From an uncultured Alphaproteobacteria bacterium (GTDB lineage: Bacteria; Pseudomonadota; Alphaproteobacteria; Caulobacterales; Parvularculaceae), in the NCBI GenBank assembly GCA_938003575.1, contig CALKYG010000264.1, forward strand, positions 1 to 5,223: 5,223 bases of DNA. The letters run 5' to 3'. The translations under genes and the position numbers were made by a program. Positions 1-5,005 of the stretch are shown here, piece after piece (the first letter of the stretch is position 1; each line of letters starts with the position of its first letter). Under the pieces are notes generated by a model. That model saw only the letters and a program-made list of their open reading frames with translations, was not told the DNA's origin and did no database searches.

Positions 1-45
1 AATTCTTGTAAGAAGAAGTCCTCAAAACTCTGTTAACTGATCTCA

Positions 46-552
46 TTAACCGCCGAACGCCAATTGAAACATAGACGTTTGCGGAAAACTAATTAGTCCG
101 CCCGCGGCGATTGCGACTGCATAGGGAATATCTTTTGGCCGCTGATGTAGGCGCATCAGCCACGGTGCGCTCGCGTAAACCGGTAGCAGAGGCGTCTTGC
201 GGAACAACACTAGCGCAACGGCGAATGCGCCGCCGGCAAGTGCTGTATAGAACGCAAAGGGCATCAGCGCTGACGGCCCAATCCAGGGAGCGCACGCGGC
301 GATCAGCTTTGCGTCGCCGCCGCCGAGCACCTTGCCCGCGAAAAGCGCAAAACCGAAGACGAGCGCGGCGCATCCAAATAGGAATCCCTCAAGGAGATCG
401 CCGGCCGGCGCGCCAAAGCCGATTCCCGCCGCGAAGTATGAGAGAAAGAGAACAACAGAAACCCAGTTCGGGATCTTGTATTCATAAAGATCGTTCATCG
501 CTGCGATTAGCAGAGACGCCGGAAAAGCTGAAAGAAATAAGAGTGGTATCAC
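46..552 (-). CDS. cpaA: Prepilin peptidase, CpaA type (A24 family, Flp/Tad pilus)
   Basis: Inner-membrane aspartic peptidase that would remove the leader of Flp prepilins. The 168-residue product is almost entirely hydrophobic with several membrane segments, as in the short CpaA/TadV peptidases that lack the N-methyltransferase domain. The two A24 catalytic aspartates are visible: Asp21, in a DLYEYKIPNW stretch after the first membrane segment, and Asp80 in the GGGDAK motif (family consensus GxGD). A PYAVAI motif near residue 143 is also typical. I chose the GTG start at 552 because a GGAG lies 10 bases upstream and the leader before Asp21 then has the usual length. A TTG at 576 would add eight residues (MADWSAGH) but has no Shine-Dalgarno. 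It lies downstream of the Flp prepilin gene on the same strand, its likely substrate, but a terminator separates them. The identification is firm; the exact start is less so. Confidence 0.93.
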   Translation of the reverse strand: MIPLLFLSAFPASLLIAAMNDLYEYKIPNWVSVVLFLSYFAAGIGFGAPAGDLLEGFLFGCAALVFGFALFAGKVLGGGDAKLIAACAPWIGPSALMPFAFYTALAGGAFAVALVLFRKTPLLPVYASAPWLMRLHQRPKDIPYAVAIAAGGLISFPQTSMFQLAFGG

Positions 553-562
553 GTGGCCCGCG

Positions 563-566
563 CTCC
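563..566 (-). promoter_or_regulatory. Ribosome binding site deciding the cpaA start
   Basis: GGAG on the minus strand, 10 bases before the GTG at 552. The alternative TTG at 576 has no purine-rich stretch at a suitable distance, so this site favours the shorter protein. The spacing is at the long end of normal. Confidence 0.45.
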
Positions 567-630
567 AGTCCGCCAATACAGCCGACGCTAGGGGCAGGCG
601 TTTAACATTGGGTTATGCTTAAAATTGCAC

Positions 631-656
631 AAAAAGAAAAGGAGCCCGAAGCCTCC
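631..656 (-). terminator. Intrinsic terminator after the Flp prepilin gene
   Basis: Read on the minus strand, a GGAG/CTCC stem carries a C-TTCG-G tetraloop on top, with one G-G mismatch between the two parts. TTTTCTTTTT follows at once. It starts 30 bases after the prepilin stop codon. The stem is short but the cUUCGg loop and U tract are good. It would end most pilin transcripts before cpaA, so cpaA should depend on readthrough or on its own promoter in about 553-630. Confidence 0.65.
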
Positions 657-686
657 CTCTCCCGTTCGAGCAAAGAACGACGGCGA

Positions 687-854
687 TTAGCCGGTAAGGC
701 CAGACTGGACCGTCGAAAACGTGTTCGACAGTTCCGTGCCGACCGCCTTCACGGCGGCGATGATCGCAACCGCGATAAGCGCCGCGATGAGACCGTATTC
801 AATGGCCGTCGCGCCGTCTTCGTCTTTGATAAACTTTCCGAAAAGAGCTTTCAT
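687..854 (-). CDS. Flp/Fap-type prepilin (type IVb pilin subunit)
   Basis: A 55-residue major-pilin-like protein of the Flp family. It has a short hydrophilic leader with two lysines and an acidic DEDG, then the processing site Gly14/Ala15. Glu19 is at position +5 of the mature form and is followed by Tyr20, the Glu-Tyr pair that marks Flp pilins. The hydrophobic helix runs from about 21 to 37 and a short polar tail ends in SGLTG. The mature subunit would be about 41 residues, exported to the inner membrane, cleaved by a CpaA-type peptidase and assembled into Tad pili. The frame extends upstream to an ATG at 941, but that would add 29 arginine-rich residues that do not suit a prepilin leader. 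The ATG at 854 has AGGAG seven bases upstream, so I start there. Its upstream region carries a large inverted repeat. Confidence 0.95.
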   Translation of the reverse strand: MKALFGKFIKDEDGATAIEYGLIAALIAVAIIAAVKAVGTELSNTFSTVQSGLTG

Positions 855-861
855 GAGTCGA

Positions 862-866
862 CTCCT
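862..866 (-). promoter_or_regulatory. Ribosome binding site of the Flp prepilin gene
   Basis: AGGAG on the minus strand, seven bases before the ATG at 854. This near-consensus site fixes the start of the 55-residue prepilin and argues against the longer frame beginning at 941. Confidence 0.8.
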
Positions 867-911
867 GCTTGCTACTCTTACTCTTGCACCGCTGATTGGG
901 CGAAACCCCCT

Positions 912-966
912 CAGACTTCTTCGATAATGCGATCGACGCATTAAGAATCAGTGAAAGAAGAGTCTG
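912..966. repeat. Nested inverted repeat upstream of the Flp prepilin gene
   Basis: Two concentric inverted repeats share one centre region. The inner pair is TAATGCG (925-931) and CGCATTA (937-943), a perfect 7-bp dyad around ATCGA. The outer pair is CAGACT plus CTTC (912-917 and 919-922, with T918 unpaired) against GAAGAGTCTG (957-966). Both lie 58 to 112 bases upstream of the prepilin start, where an operator or a structured 5' leader would be expected. Which regulator, if any, binds here cannot be read from the sequence. Confidence 0.5.
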
Positions 967-980
967 CGCTTGATTTTTAT

Positions 981-992
981 TCTGTTTACAGA
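981..992. promoter_or_regulatory. Small palindrome in the AT-rich region upstream of the pilin
   Basis: TCTGT-TT-ACAGA is a perfect 5-bp dyad with a 2-base centre, inside the most AT-rich stretch between the regulator stop and the prepilin start (about 970-1008). The promoter of the pilin gene probably lies near here, but I find no convincing -35/-10 pair. It could be an operator half or simply chance. Confidence 0.25.
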
Positions 993-1016
993 CTATTATG
1001 GTTAACGACGCGAGCG

Positions 1017-1754
1017 TCAGCGCGCTAGCCGGTTCAGACCCGCGATATCGTCGATGACGAGACCTGGATAGTTGCGTCTAGCGACGCCCGACTGGATGAG
1101 TTTGGCCACTGCAGTCGCAGCTTCAGTCTCGTCGACGCCGGCGCGATCGGCAAGTTCACGGTGCTTTGGCATACGCGCGATGCGCCATTCCGCCGAGGCG
1201 GCGTCACGCTCCACGAGAGAGGAAAGGGCGGCGAAGACACGCCTTTCGGGAGAATCCCCGTCATCAACTCGACTGTCGCCAAGCAGTTTCCTTGCGAAGT
1301 GCAGCATGAGCGCGCGCGTCAAAGACGGACGTTGCGCGGCGATCCGTCGAAAGGATTCAGCGTCGATGGCGACAATCTCGCTCGCTGCTTCCGCGGAAAT
1401 CGTCACCCCAGACTGCATGTGTTGGTCGCCGCCGAGCATAGCTTCGGCGAGTCCGAAGAATTCTCCCGCTCGTACGTTTTCTATGAGCATCGAACTAACG
1501 CCCGCTTCCATTCGAGCGGCTTTGAGCCGGCCAGTGCGGACGATTAGAAATTCCGACCCGTCAAACTGGCCCATCGCCAGAATCGTTTCGCCCGCCTCAT
1601 AATGTCGAACGCTAGCCGATTCGGCGATCGATGCGATTGCTTCGTCGGCGAGACCGGTGAAAGGCGCAGCGCTGCGAAGCGCCTCGGCGATCAGCGGATC
1701 GGCGCGGTTCCCAGTGTACGGCTGACCGGACAAAGGAGATGGATTGACTGACAT
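1017..1754 (-). CDS. Crp/Fnr-family transcriptional regulator
   Basis: A 245-residue cytoplasmic DNA-binding protein. Residues about 30-140 fit the cyclic-nucleotide-binding-like beta-roll: the EAGETI strand at 53-58, then GEFFGLAEAML at 97-107 in place of the CRP phosphate-binding cassette. A dimerisation helix follows at about 141-160 and a winged helix at about 190-240, with KHRELADRAGV before the recognition helix. The Arg-Ser/Thr pair that holds the cAMP phosphate in CRP is not seen after the cassette (HMQSGVTI instead), so cAMP binding looks unlikely. No Fnr-type N-terminal cysteine cluster is present, which also argues against an oxygen-sensing iron-sulfur role. The ATG start has GGGAG six bases upstream. 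It is divergent from the exported pilus-related gene and sits upstream of the pilin on the same strand, so control of pilus genes is plausible but inferred. Confidence 0.88.
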   Translation of the reverse strand: MSVNPSPLSGQPYTGNRADPLIAEALRSAAPFTGLADEAIASIAESASVRHYEAGETILAMGQFDGSEFLIVRTGRLKAARMEAGVSSMLIENVRAGEFFGLAEAMLGGDQHMQSGVTISAEAASEIVAIDAESFRRIAAQRPSLTRALMLHFARKLLGDSRVDDGDSPERRVFAALSSLVERDAASAEWRIARMPKHRELADRAGVDETEAATAVAKLIQSGVARRNYPGLVIDDIAGLNRLAR

Positions 1755-1804
1755 GCGATGCTCCCTGAGGAATTGATCGCCGCGATGCTTTAAGAGCCGG
1801 TAAA

Positions 1805-1831
1805 AGCTAAAATTTTCGGTTGTTAGCTAAA
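1805..1831. repeat. AGCTAAA direct repeats 20 bp apart in the divergent intergenic region
   Basis: AGCTAAA occurs at 1805-1811 and again at 1825-1831, exactly 20 bp (about two helical turns) apart. AGCTAA (1805-1810) also forms an inverted pair with TTAGCT (1823-1828). The pair lies 51 to 77 bases upstream of the Crp/Fnr-family regulator start, so it could serve autoregulation or shared control of the divergent genes. It does not resemble a CRP or FNR box. Confidence is low because the region is AT-rich. Confidence 0.3.
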
Positions 1832-1859
1832 TGAGGCTGATGGTGCTGAATTGCCTTGT

Positions 1860-1875
1860 TTAAGGTTTTCTTGAC
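1860..1875 (+). promoter_or_regulatory. CtrA-box-like motif overlapping a possible -35 element
   Basis: TTAAGGTTTTCTTGAC matches the alphaproteobacterial CtrA pattern TTAA-N7-TTAA at seven of eight fixed bases. Its second half also gives a good -35 (TTGAC). No clear -10 follows at 17 bp, where the sequence is TTTTGA. It lies about 47 bases upstream of the exported pilus-related gene. CtrA controls Flp pilin genes in Caulobacter, which makes the match suggestive, but a single near-match has a high chance rate. Confidence 0.25.
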
Positions 1876-1921
1876 GCATCCACGATACTGAAGTTTTGAA
1901 GGCAGTGAGAAAGTGACAGCA

Positions 1922-2371
1922 ATGCGTTTATTTGCGCTTTCCGTTACCATGAGCTTGTTTGCGACAGCAGCGGCCGCCGAGCAGGTTTGGGTGACGATGG
2001 ATCAGGTCAAGCCGTATACCTTCAAACAGGAGGTGGGGCAGATTGTCGTCGGCAATCCTGGAATCGCGGATGTCACCGTTCGTGACAAATCACGGGTCCT
2101 GCTGTTCGGAAAAGCGCCGGGACTGACAAATATCTTTTTGTTCGACAGCGATGGGAACGAGATCGAGAATCTGATCGTTCGCGTTCGCGCGACTACGAAT
2201 GACATGCTGACCCTACAGCGCGGCGGCCAGCGCTACACCTACAACTGCACAATCACTTGCGAACAGACCATTACGGTTGGCGACAGCCCCGAGGCTTTCG
2301 GCGCCATGACGAGTCAAGTTCGTCAGAAGTTTCAGCAGGCGGCTGCGAACGATCCTACCGCAGTTGAGTAG
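1922..2371 (+). CDS. Exported protein with pilus-formation N-terminal domain (CpaC-N/BON-like, no secretin domain)
   Basis: A 149-residue periplasmic protein. Residues 1-19 form a signal peptide (MRLF, hydrophobic core, AAAA) with likely cleavage before Glu20. The mature part carries the motifs of the pilus-assembly N-terminal region found in CpaC/RcpA secretins: GNPGIADV at about 44-51, then LLFGKAPGLTNIFLFD at about 60-75 and an NEIENLIVRV strand. The protein stops where a secretin would go on for several hundred residues, so it can only be a stand-alone domain, perhaps an accessory to the Tad outer-membrane channel. Cys109 and Cys113 (CTITC) could form a disulfide. The ATG at 1922 gives a compact signal peptide; an in-frame GTG at 1913 would add three residues. 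Neither has a strong Shine-Dalgarno. A terminator follows 21 bases after the stop, so the gene appears to be transcribed alone. Confidence 0.85.
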   Translation: MRLFALSVTMSLFATAAAAEQVWVTMDQVKPYTFKQEVGQIVVGNPGIADVTVRDKSRVLLFGKAPGLTNIFLFDSDGNEIENLIVRVRATTNDMLTLQRGGQRYTYNCTITCEQTITVGDSPEAFGAMTSQVRQKFQQAAANDPTAVE

Positions 2372-2392
2372 GTATTCGGACAAGCGAAGTGC

Positions 2393-2424
2393 GAAAGGCC
2401 CGCCGTTGGCGGGCCTTTCTATTT
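2393..2424 (+). terminator. Intrinsic terminator between convergent genes
   Basis: GAAAGGCCCGCC (2393-2404) and GGCGGGCCTTTC (2408-2419) form a perfect 12-bp stem with a GTT loop, followed by TATTTT on the plus strand. It ends the exported pilus-related transcript. The last stem base is also the final base of the ligase stop codon on the other strand. In that direction the tail is TTTCGCACTT, so it may work there as well, though less well. Confidence 0.9.
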
Positions 2425-3573
2425 TCCAGCGGCTATATATGCATAGAGCCGGGGGCGCTCGTGGGGACGAAGATTTGACCGACACCAAGCGTCTATCGAG
2501 CGCGCCATCGTTTCGGAAGGCTGTCCTCCGGTTTTCAACTCGATGTTCGCAATCAGACGGTCCACGCCAGAGTCGTTTTTGAAGAGCGTCACAGCACAGG
2601 CGCGAACATCTGGATGCTCCGCAATCTTCTCGGCGATTTTCGTTGGAAACACGTTGACTGCGCCTATCTGCACTGCGCCGTCCCGCCGGCCGCCGAGGCG
2701 GAAGCGGCGCTCGCCCTCCCATAAAAGTACATCCATCGGCGAAGCCGCGACCGACTCGCCGGACGGCAACGTCCTGTTGAGCTCATCGCCGTTACGCCGC
2801 CAATGCTCGAGAAGGGCGAACGGGTCGCTAGGCGAATCCCGCCAACCGATGAGACCGTGTTCGGTCGAACCGTAGATTTCCCGCTGCGCGCCGAATCCCG
2901 CTTTCCTGATCGCTGCGGAAATCTCCGGCGTCATCGGCTCTCCAAAGAAGACAGCCATTGAGTTGTCGGGCGCCGTAACGCCTTGAGCGATCAAATAGCG
3001 CCAGAGCGAGGGGGTTGCGATGACGGCGTCTCCGAATGCGAGAAACTTCTGGAATTCGCCAGGCGCCATGCCGCGGGCGTCGACAGAGGGCGCCCGCAGG
3101 AGATTTGCCGCAAGAATTGAAAGCGTAAAGCCGATCAGGCTGTGCGGCGAGACAAGCGAAATGATGCGGCGGCGGCCATAGAGCAGGTTCGCCGCCGACG
3201 CAGCATCGGCGTAAATCGCATCAGCTCGATGATCCACGACGTTGGCGTTTTCGCCCGCAGCCGAAAAAGCGAAAGTCTTCAGCCTCCTGCCGGCCTGCTC
3301 GCCAACGGCGACGGCCCAGTCGCCGAGCGTTTCCGCGCCCGTTAAAACAATATCGGGCGTCGGCGCGCCGAAAAATCGATATATCCGCACAAGGCACGCT
3401 TTAGACTCCTCTTCTGAAAGCTCAACCCCGCAATAGCCGACCTTCGTATCGGCAGTCCAGGTCGACACCGTCAGAGTATCGATGTGACGCCCGAATTTCG
3501 ATCCGAGCACGTCGACGACAAGCGCGGTAATGACCGCGGCGACCTGATTCGTAGATAGTTCGAATGCCTTCAC
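2419..3573 (-). CDS. ANL-superfamily acyl/aryl ligase, similar to photoactive-yellow-protein-type 4-coumarate-CoA ligases
   Basis: A 384-residue adenylate-forming enzyme that would activate a carboxylic acid with ATP, perhaps for transfer to CoA. Visible ANL motifs are REIYGSTEHG at 231-240 (motif A5) and FRLGGRRDGAVQIGAVNVFP at 291-310 (motif A8 and hinge), then HPDV at 320-323. The length is about 100 or more residues below typical 4CL or FadD enzymes and close to the short ligases linked to photoactive yellow protein. The A3 phosphate loop expected at about 101-115 reads FAFSAAGENANVVDH and lacks the usual Thr/Ser-Gly-Pro-Lys pattern. The C-terminus ends YIAAGK, and whether this Lys replaces the catalytic A10 Lys is unclear. 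The GTG start overlaps the upstream stop as GTGA, with no strong Shine-Dalgarno. As last gene of a pab operon, 4-aminobenzoate or a similar para-substituted aryl acid is a reasonable but unproven substrate. Confidence 0.82.
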   Translation of the reverse strand: MKAFELSTNQVAAVITALVVDVLGSKFGRHIDTLTVSTWTADTKVGYCGVELSEEESKACLVRIYRFFGAPTPDIVLTGAETLGDWAVAVGEQAGRRLKTFAFSAAGENANVVDHRADAIYADAASAANLLYGRRRIISLVSPHSLIGFTLSILAANLLRAPSVDARGMAPGEFQKFLAFGDAVIATPSLWRYLIAQGVTAPDNSMAVFFGEPMTPEISAAIRKAGFGAQREIYGSTEHGLIGWRDSPSDPFALLEHWRRNGDELNRTLPSGESVAASPMDVLLWEGERRFRLGGRRDGAVQIGAVNVFPTKIAEKIAEHPDVRACAVTLFKNDSGVDRLIANIELKTGGQPSETMARSIDAWCRSNLRPHERPRLYAYIAAGK

Positions 3574-4439
3574 GATCCGCTCGTCAGTTCGCCGCGTCTA
3601 AATTCACGGTCAAGGCGGACCGCATAGCCTTTAATGAGCGCGTCTGCGAGCCCATTCGGCGTCTCCGCCATCCTTGTTTCGAGCGCGCCTCGAACGACGC
3701 CGACAATCGAATTGGTCAGCAGCAATGGCGCGCCAACAAGCTCTTCGGCTTCGATCGGCCCCTCGACTGCCTCAATTCCTAGTCGGCGCGCCTCTTCAAG
3801 AACGACACCGCGAACGACGCCGGCAAGCGCACCTTCGCCTGACGCGGGGGTCCGGATTCTTTGGGCCTCAATCAGGAAAAGATTGCCGGAACTTACGCAG
3901 GCGACGCGTCCGGACTCATTCAGCATGACGGCTTCATCGGCGCCATCGACAGCGGCTTCGGCGCGCGCAAGGATGTTTTCCGCATAGCTTCCCGCACACT
4001 TAAAGGCATTCGTCGAGGCGGCGGACCAGCGCCGCCGAGTAGCTATCATCATCCGCATGAAGGGCTTCGGCGCGTCTGTGGGCTGAACAGACACATAAAG
4101 CCGCGGTGCGGCGGCCGCGGACCCAGCTAATCCGCGGGCCCCTCCCGCACGCGTCAACGTAATTCTGGCGACGCCCCTACTATCGACGCCATTAGCCGCC
4201 GACACCATCGCAATAGCCGAAGCAATTTCGGATGGGGTATAAGGAATCTCAATATCGAAGGCCCTTGCGCCTTTGTTAAGCCGCTCGATGTGACGATCTA
4301 AGAAGGCAGGGCGGCCCCCCTCTGCAAGGACCGTCTCAAAAACGGCCTCACCGATAAGCCATCCCCGATCGGTCGCTGGCACCGCCGTCTCCGCGGCGAC
4401 AAAATCCCCATTGCGCCAGACGACCACGCGATTGCTCAC
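3570..4439 (-). CDS. pabC: Class IV aminotransferase-fold PLP enzyme, probable aminodeoxychorismate lyase (PabC-like)
   Basis: A 289-residue cytoplasmic PLP enzyme of fold type IV. By context it would turn 4-amino-4-deoxychorismate into 4-aminobenzoate and pyruvate. Family motifs in order are DRGWLIGEAVFET (24-36), LDRHIERL (47-54), the Schiff-base Lys147 in FKCAGSYAENILA, GADEAVMLN (166-174), and SSGNLFLI followed by TP and GALAGVVR (203-210). The Lys147 loop has the K-x-x-G-x-Y form usual in branched-chain aminotransferases, while E. coli PabC has a shorter loop. Position 181, where the family normally has a Glu contacting the PLP nitrogen (as in VxExxxxNLF), is Cys. The function therefore rests mainly on the operon, and a branched-chain or D-amino-acid-type aminotransferase is the alternative. 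The GTG start has GGAG eight bases upstream, inside pabA, and overlaps the pabA stop as GTGA. Confidence 0.83.
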   Translation of the reverse strand: MSNRVVVWRNGDFVAAETAVPATDRGWLIGEAVFETVLAEGGRPAFLDRHIERLNKGARAFDIEIPYTPSEIASAIAMVSAANGVDSRGVARITLTRAGGARGLAGSAAAAPRLYVSVQPTDAPKPFMRMMIATRRRWSAASTNAFKCAGSYAENILARAEAAVDGADEAVMLNESGRVACVSSGNLFLIEAQRIRTPASGEGALAGVVRGVVLEEARRLGIEAVEGPIEAEELVGAPLLLTNSIVGVVRGALETRMAETPNGLADALIKGYAVRLDREFRRGELTSGS

Positions 4440-5005
4440 TTATCGATCTCCGACAGGAAGTTCGAGATCACCTTTCGTCCCGATGGTGTAAGGAGGGATT
4501 CAGGGTGAAACTGCACGCCGTACCAAGGCGCGCTTTCATGCCGGACAGCCATCAGCTCGCTTCGCTCGCTAAAGGCGCAGGCGCGAAGCGGGCTCTGAGG
4601 CGGCAGTTCGGCGATTAGCGAATGGTAGCGTCCGGCGAGCATTGGATTTTCAACGCCCAAGAAAATTCCACATTCGTCATGACGGATCAGGCTAGCTTGT
4701 CCATGCATTGGCTCAGCCGCCCGCACAGTCGCGCCGCCAAACGCCTCGACGAGACATTGATGGCCGAGACAAACCCCGAGGAGCGGCACGGAACGCGACA
4801 GGCTGCGGATTATATTCAAAGACACGCCTGCTTCAGCCGGCGTCTTCGGACCCGGCGAAATAACGACCGCCGCTGGTGAGACCTGGAGCAGATCCTCTGC
4901 ATGTCCCGCATCATTTCGCACGACGATCGCCTCCCTGCCCGCCTCCCGAATATACCGTGCGAGATTATGTACGAATGAATCGTAATTATCGATGATCAGG
5001 ATCAC
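4436..5005 (-). CDS. pabA: Aminodeoxychorismate synthase glutaminase subunit (PabA; TrpG family)
   Basis: Class I glutamine amidotransferase that hydrolyses glutamine and passes ammonia to PabB to make 4-amino-4-deoxychorismate. The 189 residues are a normal PabA/TrpG length and all landmarks are present: IDNYDSFVHNL at 5-15, SPGPKTPAEAG at 50-60, nucleophile Cys79 in GVCLGHQ, HGQ at 101-103, YHSLI at 127-131, and His167 with Glu169 in QFHPES. The family can serve both folate and tryptophan synthesis; the pabB-type neighbour makes the 4-aminobenzoate role the better choice, though a dual role cannot be excluded. The GTG start overlaps the pabB stop as GTGA, with only a weak Shine-Dalgarno, so translation probably depends on coupling to pabB. 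The start is supported because the ILIIDNYDSF strand is the usual N-terminus. Confidence 0.95.
   Translation of the reverse strand: MILIIDNYDSFVHNLARYIREAGREAIVVRNDAGHAEDLLQVSPAAVVISPGPKTPAEAGVSLNIIRSLSRSVPLLGVCLGHQCLVEAFGGATVRAAEPMHGQASLIRHDECGIFLGVENPMLAGRYHSLIAELPPQSPLRACAFSERSELMAVRHESAPWYGVQFHPESLLTPSGRKVISNFLSEIDK
4448..4451 (-). promoter_or_regulatory. Ribosome binding site of the pabC-like gene inside pabA
   Basis: GGAG on the minus strand, eight bases before the GTG at 4439 and within the last codons of pabA. It is the only clear Shine-Dalgarno at the three GTGA junctions of this operon and supports the GTG start. Confidence 0.55.

Noticed and set aside
1..45. Possible terminator or start of another gene left of cpaA
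   Set aside because: No hairpin with a U tract and no recognisable coding sequence in these 45 bases; the stretch is too short to judge.
111..605. Plus-strand open frame opposite cpaA
   Set aside because: The translation is an arginine-rich low-complexity product with no motifs, while the opposite strand encodes both catalytic aspartates of the A24 peptidase.
855..941. Upstream extension of the prepilin reading frame to an ATG at 941
   Set aside because: The extra 29 residues are arginine-rich and would place the processing site too far in for an Flp leader. The ATG at 854 has AGGAG at seven bases and the extension overlaps the inverted repeat.
966..985. TTGAT at about 970 as half of an FNR box upstream of the pilin
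   Set aside because: The expected ATCAA half at the right spacing is missing, so only one half-site matches.
1004..1020. GACGC-GA-GCGTC hairpin at the end of the Crp/Fnr-family gene as a terminator
   Set aside because: The loop would be very short and no U tract follows on the minus strand, so termination is not supported.
2213..2722. Long open frame on the minus strand crossing the end of the exported pilus-related gene and the ligase 3' end
   Set aside because: It is arginine/cysteine-rich, crosses a strong terminator hairpin, and overlaps two genes with recognisable protein motifs, so it is a shadow frame of GC-rich DNA.
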